Assembly (NCBI RefSeq): GCF_009876115.1
Contig: NZ_WWSY01000018.1
Span: 1 to 41,944, forward strand
DNA: 41,944 nucleotides
Source: Collinsella aerofaciens
Lineage (GTDB): Bacteria > Actinomycetota > Coriobacteriia > Coriobacteriales > Coriobacteriaceae
Direction of reading: 5' to 3'
Position 1 is the stretch's first letter; each line of letters starts with the position of its first letter. Positions 14,797 to 23,318 of this stretch are shown piece by piece. The notes beneath the pieces are model-generated. The model was not told the DNA's origin. It did no database searches and saw only the letters and a program-made list of their open reading frames with translations. Both the position numbers and the translations under genes were made by a program.

Positions 14797-17247
14797 TTAT
14801 ATAAGCCTAAAGTGCTCGAGCGCCTTGACGACGCCATCTTTGTCGACCGAGTCGGTGATGTAGTCGGCGCGCTTTTTGAGATAGTCCGGCGCATTGCCCA
14901 TGGCGATACCGACATCGACGGCGTTCATCAGCGAGACGTCATTGCTGGCGTCGCCGATGCCGTATACGGTTCCGTGGTGGGGGTCGAGGGTGTCGAGTAC
15001 AGACTGGATGCCCCCGCGCTTCGTGCATTCGCGGGGCGAGATTTCGGTTACCTCGAGTTCGAGCTCGTTAAAGCACAGCAGCGGCTCAAGTGCCTTATCT
15101 TGAGCGATGTGGTTGGCGAGCGATGTAGACATCAAGATCTTGTAGGCACTGTAATGTTGCAGCTGCGTGACTGCGTCGCCCAGGGTGCGCGCGTATCCGG
15201 GGGCATCGGGGGCATCGGCACTCATACGCACGACGCCGTTGAGGCCCTCAAAGCGGATGACCTCGCCCGACTGCTCAAGGTAGGGGGCAAGACGCTGCAG
15301 CATACTGGGCGTCATCGACAGATCGCGAATTGCGTGTCCGTTGATCTCGGCGTAACCGCCCGCAAGACAGACGATGCCGGTCCAGGGCAGCTCAAGAAGT
15401 TTGGGGTGGATGCAGCTGAGGGTGCGCCCTGTGCAGATAAAGGCCATGTTGCCGTTGGCGACGAACTCGCGGATTGCCTGCGAAACCGCCTCGTTGGGAT
15501 AGGGGGAGAGGTCCCGCTCGTCTTCGGGAAGGTCTTGGGCGAGCCTGGGGTCTTGCCACGCGAGCGTGCCGTCAATGTCGAAGAAACAGATATCGCCGTG
15601 CTTGTGGGTTGGGCTGGTGGCAGGGGAGGCCGAGGTGGTGGGCACAAATCCCGGCTCGAGGCCCATGATCTGGTCAAAATGCTCTTTAACGCGGGGAACG
15701 GAGATGCCGATGATCACCTGGGCGGTCTTGCCCGTAATGATGAGGCCCTTGGCGCCCACCGCGACAAACGACACGTTATCTGCAACGATGGAAGGGTCTG
15801 CGACCTCGACGCGCAGGCGCGTGGCGCAGTTGGTTGCGCCCACAATATTGCCAACGCCACCTAAAAGCTGAATTACCCGCTCAGCGAGGACGTGATCTTG
15901 ATCGGATCGACTATTGACCTCGTCATTGGGAGATTGCTCTTTAGCAAAGCCGCTTTTCGTTAAACGATCGATTGCCGCGCGATTGGCGACATGATCCTCG
16001 CGGCCCGGCGTCTTAAGGTCATGGATCAAGATGAGTGCTCGAAAACTAACAAAAAAGATGAGGCTAAAGGCAAGGCCGATACCGAGCGCCAAAAGATAGG
16101 CACCGGCATGCGTGCGCATGAGCGGAATAAAGTTGAAGGCTGCCATCTCCATGAGGCCGCCCGAGAAGATGCCGACGATGCCAAAGAGATTCATGGTTGT
16201 GGCAAGGCAAGACGATAAGACGGCGTAGAGCAAAAAGAGCCCGGGGTGGGTGAACATAAAGAGAAACTCGAGTGGCTCGGTAACGCCGCAAACCACCGAG
16301 GCGATGATGGCGGGAACAAGGATGACCCTGAGGCCGGCGCGGCGCTCGGGTTTTGCGGTGGAGTAGAACGCGGCTGCGATGGCAGGAAGGCCAAAGAGCT
16401 TGACCCAGCCGGTGGCGGTAAAACCGGCCCACGGCGCAAGCTCATTAAGGGGGCGCGTGCTATGGGAGAGGATGGGGAGCAAGCTGCTCCACGTGGCGTA
16501 GATGCCGTCGTTAATGACCAGGTTGTCGTAGTAGATCGGCATGTAGAGCAGGTGGTGCAGCCCCATGGGCTCGAGCGCTCGCTCCAAAAACACAAAGATG
16601 CCCACGCCGAAGGGGCCGACGCTCGTAAGTGCATGGCGCAGCGTTTCGGTCATTGCGTATACGGAGGGCACGATGGCGGCCGAGATGGCGGCAAGGGCGA
16701 GCACGGCAAAAAAGCTGATGAGGTAGACCAGCGAGGAGCCCGAGAAGGTACCGAGCCAATCGGGAACCTTGGCGTCGTAGAAGCGGTCGTGGATCGCAAC
16801 GACGATGGTCGAGACTGTCAGCGGTCCGATAATGCCGGTGTCGAGCGTCTTGATGCCGTCAATGACGGTGATGCCGGTGGCAGGGGCCAGGGGCGAGGGA
16901 TACATGAGGCCCAGGTTATTGCCGCTGATCCCGATCATTTCACTCAAAAAGAAGCAGTAGGCAAAATAGGCCGCGAGCGCCTCGAGGCAGCAGCGCGCCG
17001 GTTGCTTTTGAGCAAGGCCGATGGGCAGCGCGATGGCAAACAGGAGCGGCAGACGCTTGAAGACCGTCCATGATCCGCGTTGGACGATGGTCCAAAAAAA
17101 GTACCAGGGCGTTCCGTATACGGCGAGGTCACCGACGATGTCTACGGTCGTGGCGAGGGCGGAGATGCCGACCATGAGGCCTGATATAGAAAACAGCATG
17201 GCGGGCGCGAACATGGCTCCGCCAAAACGTTGGATTTTCTGCAGCAT
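14797..17247 (-). CDS. PTS sugar transporter EIIC-EIIB fused to a HAD (Cof-type) phosphatase
   Basis: This 816-residue protein joins three modules. Residues about 1-410 are a glucose/alpha-glucoside-type EIIC permease (about ten hydrophobic segments; GVTEPLEF near 322). About 450-525 are EIIB with the phosphorylation Cys474 in GATNCATRLRV. About 550-816 are a HAD phosphatase of the Cof type (nucleophile D557 in FFDIDGT; GDASND near 766). EIIA is absent and must come from elsewhere. A sugar importer that phosphorylates its cargo is thus tied to a domain able to remove phosphate. The ATG at 17247 is chosen for GGAAGG six bases upstream; the longer ORF start at 17283 lies before that site. It is transcribed away from the TreR-like gene. 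Confidence 0.88.
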   Translation of the reverse strand: MLQKIQRFGGAMFAPAMLFSISGLMVGISALATTVDIVGDLAVYGTPWYFFWTIVQRGSWTVFKRLPLLFAIALPIGLAQKQPARCCLEALAAYFAYCFFLSEMIGISGNNLGLMYPSPLAPATGITVIDGIKTLDTGIIGPLTVSTIVVAIHDRFYDAKVPDWLGTFSGSSLVYLISFFAVLALAAISAAIVPSVYAMTETLRHALTSVGPFGVGIFVFLERALEPMGLHHLLYMPIYYDNLVINDGIYATWSSLLPILSHSTRPLNELAPWAGFTATGWVKLFGLPAIAAAFYSTAKPERRAGLRVILVPAIIASVVCGVTEPLEFLFMFTHPGLFLLYAVLSSCLATTMNLFGIVGIFSGGLMEMAAFNFIPLMRTHAGAYLLALGIGLAFSLIFFVSFRALILIHDLKTPGREDHVANRAAIDRLTKSGFAKEQSPNDEVNSRSDQDHVLAERVIQLLGGVGNIVGATNCATRLRVEVADPSIVADNVSFVAVGAKGLIITGKTAQVIIGISVPRVKEHFDQIMGLEPGFVPTTSASPATSPTHKHGDICFFDIDGTLAWQDPRLAQDLPEDERDLSPYPNEAVSQAIREFVANGNMAFICTGRTLSCIHPKLLELPWTGIVCLAGGYAEINGHAIRDLSMTPSMLQRLAPYLEQSGEVIRFEGLNGVVRMSADAPDAPGYARTLGDAVTQLQHYSAYKILMSTSLANHIAQDKALEPLLCFNELELEVTEISPRECTKRGGIQSVLDTLDPHHGTVYGIGDASNDVSLMNAVDVGIAMGNAPDYLKKRADYITDSVDKDGVVKALEHFRLI

Positions 17248-17285
17248 AATATGCCTTCCGGGTGCAACATGCTGTGCGAGCAAGA

Positions 17286-17310
17286 ACGTTTAAACAATGA
17301 ACTCATTGTA
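17286..17310 (-). promoter_or_regulatory. PTS gene -10 region and TreR-like operator
   Basis: On the - strand TACAAT (17305-17310) is a plausible -10, and the 12-mer at 17286-17297 (ACGTTTAAACAA on the + strand, 10 of 12 matching TTGTTTAAACAA) overlaps the expected transcription start. A repressor bound there would block initiation. No good -35 is visible. Confidence 0.45.
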
Positions 17311-17407
17311 GAGGACTGGCTGCTTGCCGCATTGACGGTTTTGATTCGGTCCGATTTGGGTTTCGGGGGAACCGTCGACGGTAAATAATCCGTGCTTTAC
17401 CGATAAT

Positions 17408-17438
17408 CGGTTTGAACAACTCCAAGAAATGCTATCGT
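17408..17438 (+). promoter_or_regulatory. Candidate operator and promoter of the GntR gene
   Basis: CGGTTTGAACAA (17408-17419; its complement is 11 of 12 like the other operators when the edge bases are allowed) overlaps TTGAAC (17412-17417), a possible -35. TATCGT (17433-17438) is a weak -10 at 15 bases. Autoregulation is plausible. Confidence 0.35.
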
Positions 17439-17471
17439 GCCTAGCCATACATATTCATTAGAGGTGAAGTC

Positions 17472-18191
17472 ATGCCAAAAGCGATTTACGAAGGAATCTA
17501 CCGCGAGATCCGTTCGCGCATCATTAACGGGACCTATGCGTTTCAGGAGATGCTGCCAACCGAAGCCGAGCTGACCGCGGAGTTTGGCTGCACGCGCAAT
17601 ACCGTTCGACGCGCCTTGAGCATGCTGGCCGACCAGATGTTTGTGCAGCCTATACACGGCAAGGGCGTGCGCGTTATTTGGCTCAAGGGCGAAACCGACA
17701 TGCTGGGCGCACTCGAGGAAGTCGAGTCGTTTGGCGAATTTGCAAAGCGCAACAATGCCGTTGCATCGACGGACGTTAAGTCCTTTGAACATTTGATTTG
17801 CACTGAGCAACTCTCTCGTCGCCTGGGCTTTAAGGTGGGCGAGGAGTTGATTCGCGTGGTGCGCGTCCGTAGCCTTAACGGTAGTGCTCGCCAGGTGGAC
17901 CACGGCTATTTTCTGGAGTCGATCGCCAAAGGCCTGACGCCCGAGATCGCCGCAAGGTCAATTTACGACTATCTGGAGCACAAACGCGGCGTCAAGGTGA
18001 TGGCGAGTCGCCGTACGGTGAGTGTCGAGCTCGCCAACGATGAGGACTGCAGCTACTTGGACCTTGGCAAATACAACTGTGTCGCCGTTATGGAAAGCCA
18101 GTCGTACACCTCGGACGGCATCTTGTTCGAGGTCACGCATGCCCGCACGCATCCCGAGATCTTCCACTACCGCGTCAACTCCAAGCGATAG
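17472..18191 (+). CDS. GntR-family (HutC/TreR-like) transcriptional regulator
   Basis: The 239-residue protein has an N-terminal winged helix (residues about 1-70; PTEAELTAEFGCTRNTVRRAL is the recognition region) and a C-terminal UTRA sugar-sensing domain (about 85-235). The pattern, including YFLESIAKGLTPEIAARSIYDYLE, is close to TreR, the trehalose repressor of Bacillus, which binds sites like TTGTATATACAA. Very similar 12-bp palindromes lie upstream of the PTS gene, this gene, the ABC importer and malQ. The gene is therefore the best candidate for the local alpha-glucan regulator. GAGGTG precedes the ATG. The actual inducer is not known. Confidence 0.85.
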   Translation: MPKAIYEGIYREIRSRIINGTYAFQEMLPTEAELTAEFGCTRNTVRRALSMLADQMFVQPIHGKGVRVIWLKGETDMLGALEEVESFGEFAKRNNAVASTDVKSFEHLICTEQLSRRLGFKVGEELIRVVRVRSLNGSARQVDHGYFLESIAKGLTPEIAARSIYDYLEHKRGVKVMASRRTVSVELANDEDCSYLDLGKYNCVAVMESQSYTSDGILFEVTHARTHPEIFHYRVNSKR

Positions 18192-18232
18192 CCGGCTAGC
18201 TCGCAGCCTGACGAGACTTATGCCCTCAAAGC

Positions 18233-18281
18233 GAAAACGCCCGGTCAAACCGACGATGCATCGGTTTGACCGGGCGTTTTC
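18233..18281. terminator. Terminator after the GntR gene
   Basis: A perfect 21-bp stem (18233-18253 with 18261-18281) has a 7-base loop. Its ends are AAAA and TTTT, so it can act as a terminator in both directions. It lies 42 bases after the regulator stop. Confidence 0.85.
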
Positions 18282-18302
18282 TCTGCATTCGATAACAAAT
18301 AA

Positions 18303-18314
18303 TTGTTTATACAA
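18303..18314 (+). promoter_or_regulatory. TreR-like operator, distal
   Basis: TTGTTTATACAA, a near-perfect palindrome. It lies 75 bases upstream of the second site at 18378-18389, about seven helical turns, which would suit repressor looping. Confidence 0.55.
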
Positions 18315-18377
18315 AACTTGTCAAGCATCAAGTTGAAATTACCGTTCACCGAAGTTTTTCTACCGCTCTAGTAATAC

Positions 18378-18413
18378 TTGTTCAAACAACTAGCCAAATA
18401 GCGTATTGTACAA
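18378..18413 (+). promoter_or_regulatory. ABC importer promoter with proximal operator
   Basis: TTGTTCAAACAA (18378-18389) overlaps a weak -35 (TTCAAA 18381-18386), and TATTGT (18404-18409) is a plausible -10 at 17 bases. TTGTACAA (18406-18413) is a further small palindrome. The 85-base leader before the lipoprotein gene contains two small hairpins (GGGG/CCCC at 18424-18437 and GGCGGC/GCCGCC at 18454-18474). Confidence 0.5.
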
Positions 18414-18497
18414 ATCAGCAAAAGGGGCAAAGTCCCCGAGCCAATCTCCGAAGGCGGCGGCAAAGGGTGCCGCCACGGTGTGAAAGGGTGGATTGTA

Positions 18498-19814
18498 ATG
18501 AAGAACGAAATGAGCAGAAGGCAGTTCCTGGGCTTCGCTGGCTCCGCGGCTGCGGTTCTTGGTCTGGGCCTCGTGGGCTGCGGTGGCTCCGCCGGCTCCG
18601 GCTCTGCTGCCTCTGGTGACGCCGCCGAGGTCTACTTCCTCCAGTTCAAGCCCGAGGTCGATAAGGAGTGGAAGGAGATCGCCAAGGCGTACAAGAAGGA
18701 GAAGGGCGTCGAGGTCAAGATCGTGACCGCCGCCTCCAACACCTACGAGGAGAAGCTCAAGTCCGAGATGTCCAAGAGCTCCGCTCCGACGCTGTTCCAG
18801 GTCAACGGCCCCACCGGCCTTAAGAACTGGAAGGACTACTGCGCCGACCTGTCCGATACCAAGCTCCGCGGTGAGCTCATCGATGACTCCCTGGCGCTGC
18901 AGTCCGACGGTAAGGATCTGGGTATCGACTGGGTTCAGGAGAGCTACGGCATCATCTACAACAAGGGGCTCCTCGAGAAGGCCGGCTACAAGGCCGAGGA
19001 CATCAACTCCTTCGACAAGCTGAAGGCTTGCGCCGATGACATCCAGGCCCGCAAGGACGAGCTCGGCGTTGACGGTGCCTTCACTTCCGCCGGTATGGAT
19101 GACTCTTCCAGCTGGCGCTACACCACCCACCTCGCCAACCTCCCGCTCTACTACGAGTTCGAGAAGGAGCACAACCAGGAGGACGACGAGATCAAGGGCG
19201 AGTATCTCGACAACTTTAAGCAGATCTTCGACCTGTATATCACCGACTCCACCTGCGATCCTTCGCAGCTTGCCTCCAAGACCGGCGACGACGCCACCAA
19301 CGAGTTCGCAACCGGCAAGGCCGTCTTCTATCAGAACGGCTCTTGGGCCTATGCTGATCTCACCAAGGCCGGTATGACCGACGACCAGCTCGGCATGCTG
19401 CCGATCTACATCGGTGTTGACGGCGAGGAGAACCAGGGCCTGTGCTCCGGCGGCGAGAACTACTGGTGCGTCAGCTCCCAGGCTTCCGAGGATGCCCAGA
19501 AGGCCACCGAGGACTTCATGTATTGGTGCGTCACTTCTGACACCGCCACCAGCATCATCGCTGACAAGATGGGTCTGACCGCCCCGTTCAAGAGCGCTAA
19601 GGAGACCACCAACGTCTTCTCGCAGCAGGCCGTTGCTATGGCCAAAGACGGCAAGAAGACCGTTGCTTGGGACTTCGTCTACATTCCCTCTGAGGAGTGG
19701 AAGAAGAACCTCAAGCAGGCTCTGATCGCCTATGCTGCCGACAACAGCAAGTGGGACGGCGTCAAGAACGCCTTCGTCGATGGCTGGAAGACTGAGAAGG
19801 CTGCTTCCGAGTAA
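18498..19814 (+). CDS. Sugar ABC transporter substrate-binding lipoprotein
   Basis: This 438-residue extracellular binding protein belongs to the family 1 (MalE-like) sugar receptors. The N-terminus SRRQFLGFAG has twin arginines followed by a hydrophobic stretch and the lipobox LVGC, so it is a lipoprotein probably exported by Tat. The mature part starts with a Gly/Ser linker. ATG 18498 is preferred over the in-frame GTG at 18480, since GGGTGG lies six bases before it. Codon use is highly biased, which suggests abundant protein. With two permeases and an ATPase downstream and malQ/glgP nearby, the cargo is probably a maltodextrin or related alpha-glucoside; this is inferred from context. Confidence 0.92.
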   Translation: MKNEMSRRQFLGFAGSAAAVLGLGLVGCGGSAGSGSAASGDAAEVYFLQFKPEVDKEWKEIAKAYKKEKGVEVKIVTAASNTYEEKLKSEMSKSSAPTLFQVNGPTGLKNWKDYCADLSDTKLRGELIDDSLALQSDGKDLGIDWVQESYGIIYNKGLLEKAGYKAEDINSFDKLKACADDIQARKDELGVDGAFTSAGMDDSSSWRYTTHLANLPLYYEFEKEHNQEDDEIKGEYLDNFKQIFDLYITDSTCDPSQLASKTGDDATNEFATGKAVFYQNGSWAYADLTKAGMTDDQLGMLPIYIGVDGEENQGLCSGGENYWCVSSQASEDAQKATEDFMYWCVTSDTATSIIADKMGLTAPFKSAKETTNVFSQQAVAMAKDGKKTVAWDFVYIPSEEWKKNLKQALIAYAADNSKWDGVKNAFVDGWKTEKAASE

Positions 19815-19845
19815 GCAGTTGCTGCCCAAGCTATCTGATTAGCGA

Positions 19846-19881
19846 CAGGGGGCGGGCAGACGTTGGTTTGCCCGCCCCCTG
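19846..19881 (+). other. Intercistronic hairpin after binding-protein gene
   Basis: CAGGGGGCGGGCA (19846-19858) pairs perfectly with TGCCCGCCCCCTG (19869-19881). There is no T tract. Such hairpins after binding-protein genes usually protect the upstream mRNA and lower expression of the permeases. Confidence 0.75.
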
Positions 19882-19901
19882 CATATTGAAAGGACCCTTT
19901 T

Positions 19902-20756
19902 ATGGGCAAAGCACTCAAGCGCTGGTGGCCGCTCTTTATGCTGCCCACGTGCCTGGCGTTTATGATCGGGTTCGTGATCCCCTTTATCCAGGGCTTCTAT
20001 CTCTCGTTCTGCCAGTTTATTACCATCAACAACGCGCATTTTGTCGGTATCGAGAACTATGTGCGCGCACTGTCCGATCCGCAGTTTGCCACGTCGTTCT
20101 TCTTTACGGTGGCGTTTGCCTTCCTGTCGACGGTGCTCATCAACGTGATCGCCCTCGCCATTGCGCAGGCGCTTACCCGCAAGGCGCTCAAGGGCACCAA
20201 CATCTTCCGTACGATCTTCTTTATGCCTAACCTGATCGGCGGTATCGTGCTGGGCTACATTTGGCAGATTTTGATCAACTGCCTGCTCTCCAACGTGGGT
20301 GCCCAGCTTATCGCCCTTAACTCCGCTGCTGGCTTCTGGGGTCTTATCATCCTGACCCTGTGGCAGCAGGTCGGCTACATGATGATCATCTACATCGCTG
20401 GTCTGCAGTCCATTCCGTCCGACTACATCGAGGCCGCCAAGGTCGACGGTGCTACGGCATGGCAGACATTTTGGAAGGTTAAGATCCCTAACCTGATGCC
20501 GACCATCACCATCTGCCTGTTCCTGTCCATCACCAACGGCTTTAAGCTGTTCGACCAGAACCTCGCCCTTACCGGCGGCGCCCCCGCGCACTCCACCGAG
20601 ATGCTCGCCCTGAATATCTACAACACGTTCTATTCGCGTGCTGGCATCGCATGGCAGGGCATCGGTCAGGCCAAGGCAGTTATCTTCTGCATCCTGGTCG
20701 TTGCTATCTCTATGATCCAGCTTAAGGCCACGAGGTCCAAGGAGGTGCAGCAGTAA
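19902..20756 (+). CDS. Sugar ABC transporter permease (MalF/UgpA type)
   Basis: The 284-residue membrane protein has about six hydrophobic helices. Its conserved EAA cytoplasmic loop, YIEAAKVDGATAWQTFWKVKIP, here spans about residues 178-199 and is where the ATPase docks. It pairs with the next gene, whose ATG overlaps its stop codon by one base. AAAGGA precedes the ATG. Confidence 0.93.
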   Translation: MGKALKRWWPLFMLPTCLAFMIGFVIPFIQGFYLSFCQFITINNAHFVGIENYVRALSDPQFATSFFFTVAFAFLSTVLINVIALAIAQALTRKALKGTNIFRTIFFMPNLIGGIVLGYIWQILINCLLSNVGAQLIALNSAAGFWGLIILTLWQQVGYMMIIYIAGLQSIPSDYIEAAKVDGATAWQTFWKVKIPNLMPTITICLFLSITNGFKLFDQNLALTGGAPAHSTEMLALNIYNTFYSRAGIAWQGIGQAKAVIFCILVVAISMIQLKATRSKEVQQ

Positions 20757-21595
20757 TGAAACGCGATAAGGCTATCAACCGCGCGCTCTCGATTTTCTTT
20801 ACGATCCTGTCGCTCGCGTGGATCTACCCCGTGTTCATGATTGCGCTCAATTCCTTTAAGAAAGCGACCGCAATCAGCACCACCACGGCGTTCGATCTGC
20901 TCACGCCCGAGACGTTCAACGGCCTTGCAAACTACGTGCACGCCCTTAACGAGCAGGGATTTGCCTCGGCATTTATGTACTCGCTCATCATTACGGTCAC
21001 GTCGGTCGTGCTGATCTTGCTGTGCTGCTCCATGTGCGCTTGGTACGTGGTTCGTGTCAACAGCAAGATCTCGAACTTCTTCTATTACCTGTTCGTGTTC
21101 TCGATGGTCGTGCCCTTCCAGATGCTCATGTTCACGCTGTCCAATTTGGCGGACCGCATTGGCTTTAACACGCCGTTCAACATCTGCTTTATCTATCTGG
21201 GCTTTGGCGCTGGCCTGGCGGTCTTTATGTTCGCCGGCTTTGTAAAGAACATCCCGCTCGAGATCGAGGAGGCTGCCATGATCGACGGCTGCAACCCGGT
21301 CCAGGTGTTCTTTAAGATCGTCCTTCCCATCATGAAGCCCACCTATCTTTCGGTTGGCATCCTCGAGACCATGTGGGTCTGGAACGACTATCTGCTGCCC
21401 TACCTTACGCTCGACTCCACCAAGTACAAGACCATTCCTATTTTGATCCAGTACTTCCGCGGCGGCTATGGCCACGTCGAGCTCGGCCCCATGATGGCCT
21501 GCATTATGATGGTCGTTGTCCCCATCGTCGTCATGTACATCCTCTGCCAGAAGTACATCATCGACGGCGTGGTGGCAGGTGCCGTCAAGGGCTGA
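20756..21595 (+). CDS. Sugar ABC transporter permease (MalG/UgpE type)
   Basis: The 279-residue partner permease has six predicted helices and the EAA loop IEEAAMIDGCNPVQVFFKI near residue 170. The start overlaps the stop of the first permease, so the two are translationally coupled and likely made in equal amounts. A 9-bp hairpin (21620-21628 with 21638-21646) lies after the stop, before the ATPase gene. Confidence 0.93.
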   Translation: MKRDKAINRALSIFFTILSLAWIYPVFMIALNSFKKATAISTTTAFDLLTPETFNGLANYVHALNEQGFASAFMYSLIITVTSVVLILLCCSMCAWYVVRVNSKISNFFYYLFVFSMVVPFQMLMFTLSNLADRIGFNTPFNICFIYLGFGAGLAVFMFAGFVKNIPLEIEEAAMIDGCNPVQVFFKIVLPIMKPTYLSVGILETMWVWNDYLLPYLTLDSTKYKTIPILIQYFRGGYGHVELGPMMACIMMVVVPIVVMYILCQKYIIDGVVAGAVKG

Positions 21596-21663
21596 TGCCG
21601 TAACTGTTTTGCAAGTTTCTGCGGCGCCCCTCAGCGCGGCGCCGCATATCGAAAGGTAAAGAC

Positions 21664-22863
21664 ATGGCCGAGATCGTTCTCAAACATGTTCAGAAGGTGT
21701 ATCCCAACAACGAGTCCAAAAAGAAGGGCTTCTTTGGCAAAAAGAAGAAGACCGAGGAGAAGAAGCACAACCTCAAGGTTACCGAGGACGGCGTGCTCGC
21801 TGTAGAGGACTTTAACCTCACCGTTCACGACCAGGAGTTCATCGTCCTCGTTGGCCCCTCTGGCTGCGGTAAGTCCACGACGATGCGTATGGTCGCCGGC
21901 CTGGAGGACATCACCTCGGGTGACGTGCTCATCGACGGCAAGCGCGTCAACGACGTCGCTCCCAAGGACCGCGACATCGCCATGGTGTTCCAGAGCTATG
22001 CTCTGTACCCCAACATGACGGTGTACGAGAACATGGCGTTTACGCTTGAGCTCAAGAAGGTCCCCAAGGACGAGATTGACCGCAAGGTTCGCTCCGCTGC
22101 CGAGATTCTGGGTATTACCGAGTATCTCGACCGTAAGCCCAAGGCGCTTTCGGGCGGCCAGCGTCAGCGTGTCGCTATCGGCCGCGCCATCGTGCGTGAT
22201 CCCAAGGTCTTCCTGATGGACGAGCCACTGTCCAACCTGGACGCTAAGCTGCGTAACCAGATGCGTGCCGAGCTTATCAAGCTGCGTCACGAGATTAAGG
22301 GCACTTTCATTTATGTTACCCACGACCAGACCGAGGCTATGACCCTTGGTGACCGCATCGTGGTTATGAAGGACGGCGTCGTCCAGCAGATCGCCACGCC
22401 GCAGGAGGTCTTCAACCATCCCGCGAACATCTTCGTCGCCGGCTTCATTGGCGTGCCGCAGATGAACTTCTTCGATGCTCAGCTGGTGCGCTCGGGCAAC
22501 GGCTTTACCGTCAAGACCGACGACATGAATGTCGCGTTGGCCCCCGAGACCTGCGCTCAGCTTGCTCTTAACTGGGACGGCGGCGACGTGAAGGAGATCA
22601 CGGCTGGTGTACGTCCCGAGCAGATTCTGCTTGCCGACAAGGGCGAGGAGGGTGCGCTCCAGGGCACCGTCGAGGTGACCGAGCTCATGGGTTCGACCGA
22701 GCATGTCCACGTGACCGCTCCCGATGGCCAGTTCGTCCTGATCATCCCCGTTGTCGACCTCGAGGCCAAGGGCGCGCTCAAGGCGGGCGACCCCATCTGG
22801 TTCAAGTTCGAGAAGAACGCGACCCATCTCTTCGATAAGGTGTCTGGCAAGAATCTTATCTAG
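21664..22863 (+). CDS. msmX: Sugar ABC transporter ATP-binding protein (MsmX/UgpC type)
   Basis: The 399-residue ATPase energises the importer. Walker A is GPSGCGKST near residue 65, signature LSGGQRQRVAIGRAI near 160, and Walker B FLMDEPLSNLD near 185. A C-terminal TOBE/regulatory region of about 150 residues follows, as in MalK-type proteins. Near the N-terminus an unusual Lys-rich insertion (residues about 15-40, with GFFGKKKKTEEKK) interrupts the first strand. AAAGG precedes the ATG. Such ATPases often serve several importers. Confidence 0.93.
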   Translation: MAEIVLKHVQKVYPNNESKKKGFFGKKKKTEEKKHNLKVTEDGVLAVEDFNLTVHDQEFIVLVGPSGCGKSTTMRMVAGLEDITSGDVLIDGKRVNDVAPKDRDIAMVFQSYALYPNMTVYENMAFTLELKKVPKDEIDRKVRSAAEILGITEYLDRKPKALSGGQRQRVAIGRAIVRDPKVFLMDEPLSNLDAKLRNQMRAELIKLRHEIKGTFIYVTHDQTEAMTLGDRIVVMKDGVVQQIATPQEVFNHPANIFVAGFIGVPQMNFFDAQLVRSGNGFTVKTDDMNVALAPETCAQLALNWDGGDVKEITAGVRPEQILLADKGEEGALQGTVEVTELMGSTEHVHVTAPDGQFVLIIPVVDLEAKGALKAGDPIWFKFEKNATHLFDKVSGKNLI

Positions 22864-22933
22864 GCCCGGTGTATCCAGGCCCTCCCTTTGGGCGACTGCG
22901 GTATTGCCATCCTTTTGCCGTGGTCACATATAA

Positions 22934-22975
22934 GGCTCCCCTCCCGTCCACTGGGCGAGAGGGGAGCCTTTCTTT
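22934..22975 (+). terminator. ABC importer operon terminator
   Basis: GGCTCCCCTC (22934-22943) pairs with GAGGGGAGCC (22959-22968), followed by TTTCTTT. It is 70 bases after the ATPase stop. Confidence 0.9.
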
Positions 22976-23003
22976 GTGTTGGGGTTGTCCATCTACCAGT
23001 TTG

Positions 23004-23218
23004 TCTTGATCTGTAACAGGAGGAGGGCCAAAGTCGGTCTAGATGTTACAGATCGAGACAGCGCCGAGCTGCCTTTCCTTTTATCTCGATCTGTAACACG
23101 AAGGACTGATTTCGGCAGTTACCTGTTACAGATCGAGATCTTTTTAGCCGCCTTGCCCGTCTGTCTCATTCTGTAACAGGTGGACCCAATTCCAGCGGTT
23201 ATCTGTTACAGATCGAGA
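23004..23218. repeat. Array of six alternately inverted 15-bp repeats at 40-bp spacing
   Basis: The repeat TCTCGATCTGTAACA occurs at 23004, 23084 and 23164. Its reverse complement TGTTACAGATCGAGA occurs at 23044, 23124 and 23204. All five spacers are exactly 25 bases. The inverted copies are identical; the forward ones differ by one or two bases. Spacers 1, 3 and 5 resemble each other loosely, so the unit can also be seen as an 80-bp tandem repeat. It lies between the 3' ends of two converging operons, so it is not a normal promoter operator. Function unknown. Confidence 0.85.
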
Positions 23219-23258
23219 TTGTTTGGCCGAGGCGGCTCACAGGGGCAACGCACGGGCA

Positions 23259-23287
23259 CAAAAAAGGAGCCGTGTTGCCACGACTCC
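23259..23287 (-). terminator. glgP terminator
   Basis: On the - strand GGAGTCGTG pairs with CACGGCTCC (one G-T pair), followed by a run of six T and TG. It lies 31 bases after the glgP stop. Confidence 0.88.
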
Positions 23288-23318
23288 GTTCCTCAAGAGG
23301 ATGGGTAAGGGGAATGGG

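Noticed and set aside
14695..15864. 389-codon + strand open frame opposite the HAD part of the PTS fusion
   Set aside because: No motif or ribosome binding site. The - strand HAD motifs are intact, so this is an antisense shadow.
18390..19829. 479-codon - strand open frame opposite the binding-protein gene
   Set aside because: The lipoprotein on the + strand has a signal, lipobox and ribosome binding site; the antisense frame has only Leu/Val/Gly-rich sequence.
23004..23218. CRISPR array
   Set aside because: Repeats are only 15 bp, alternate in orientation, and the spacers are partly alike; no cas genes are near.
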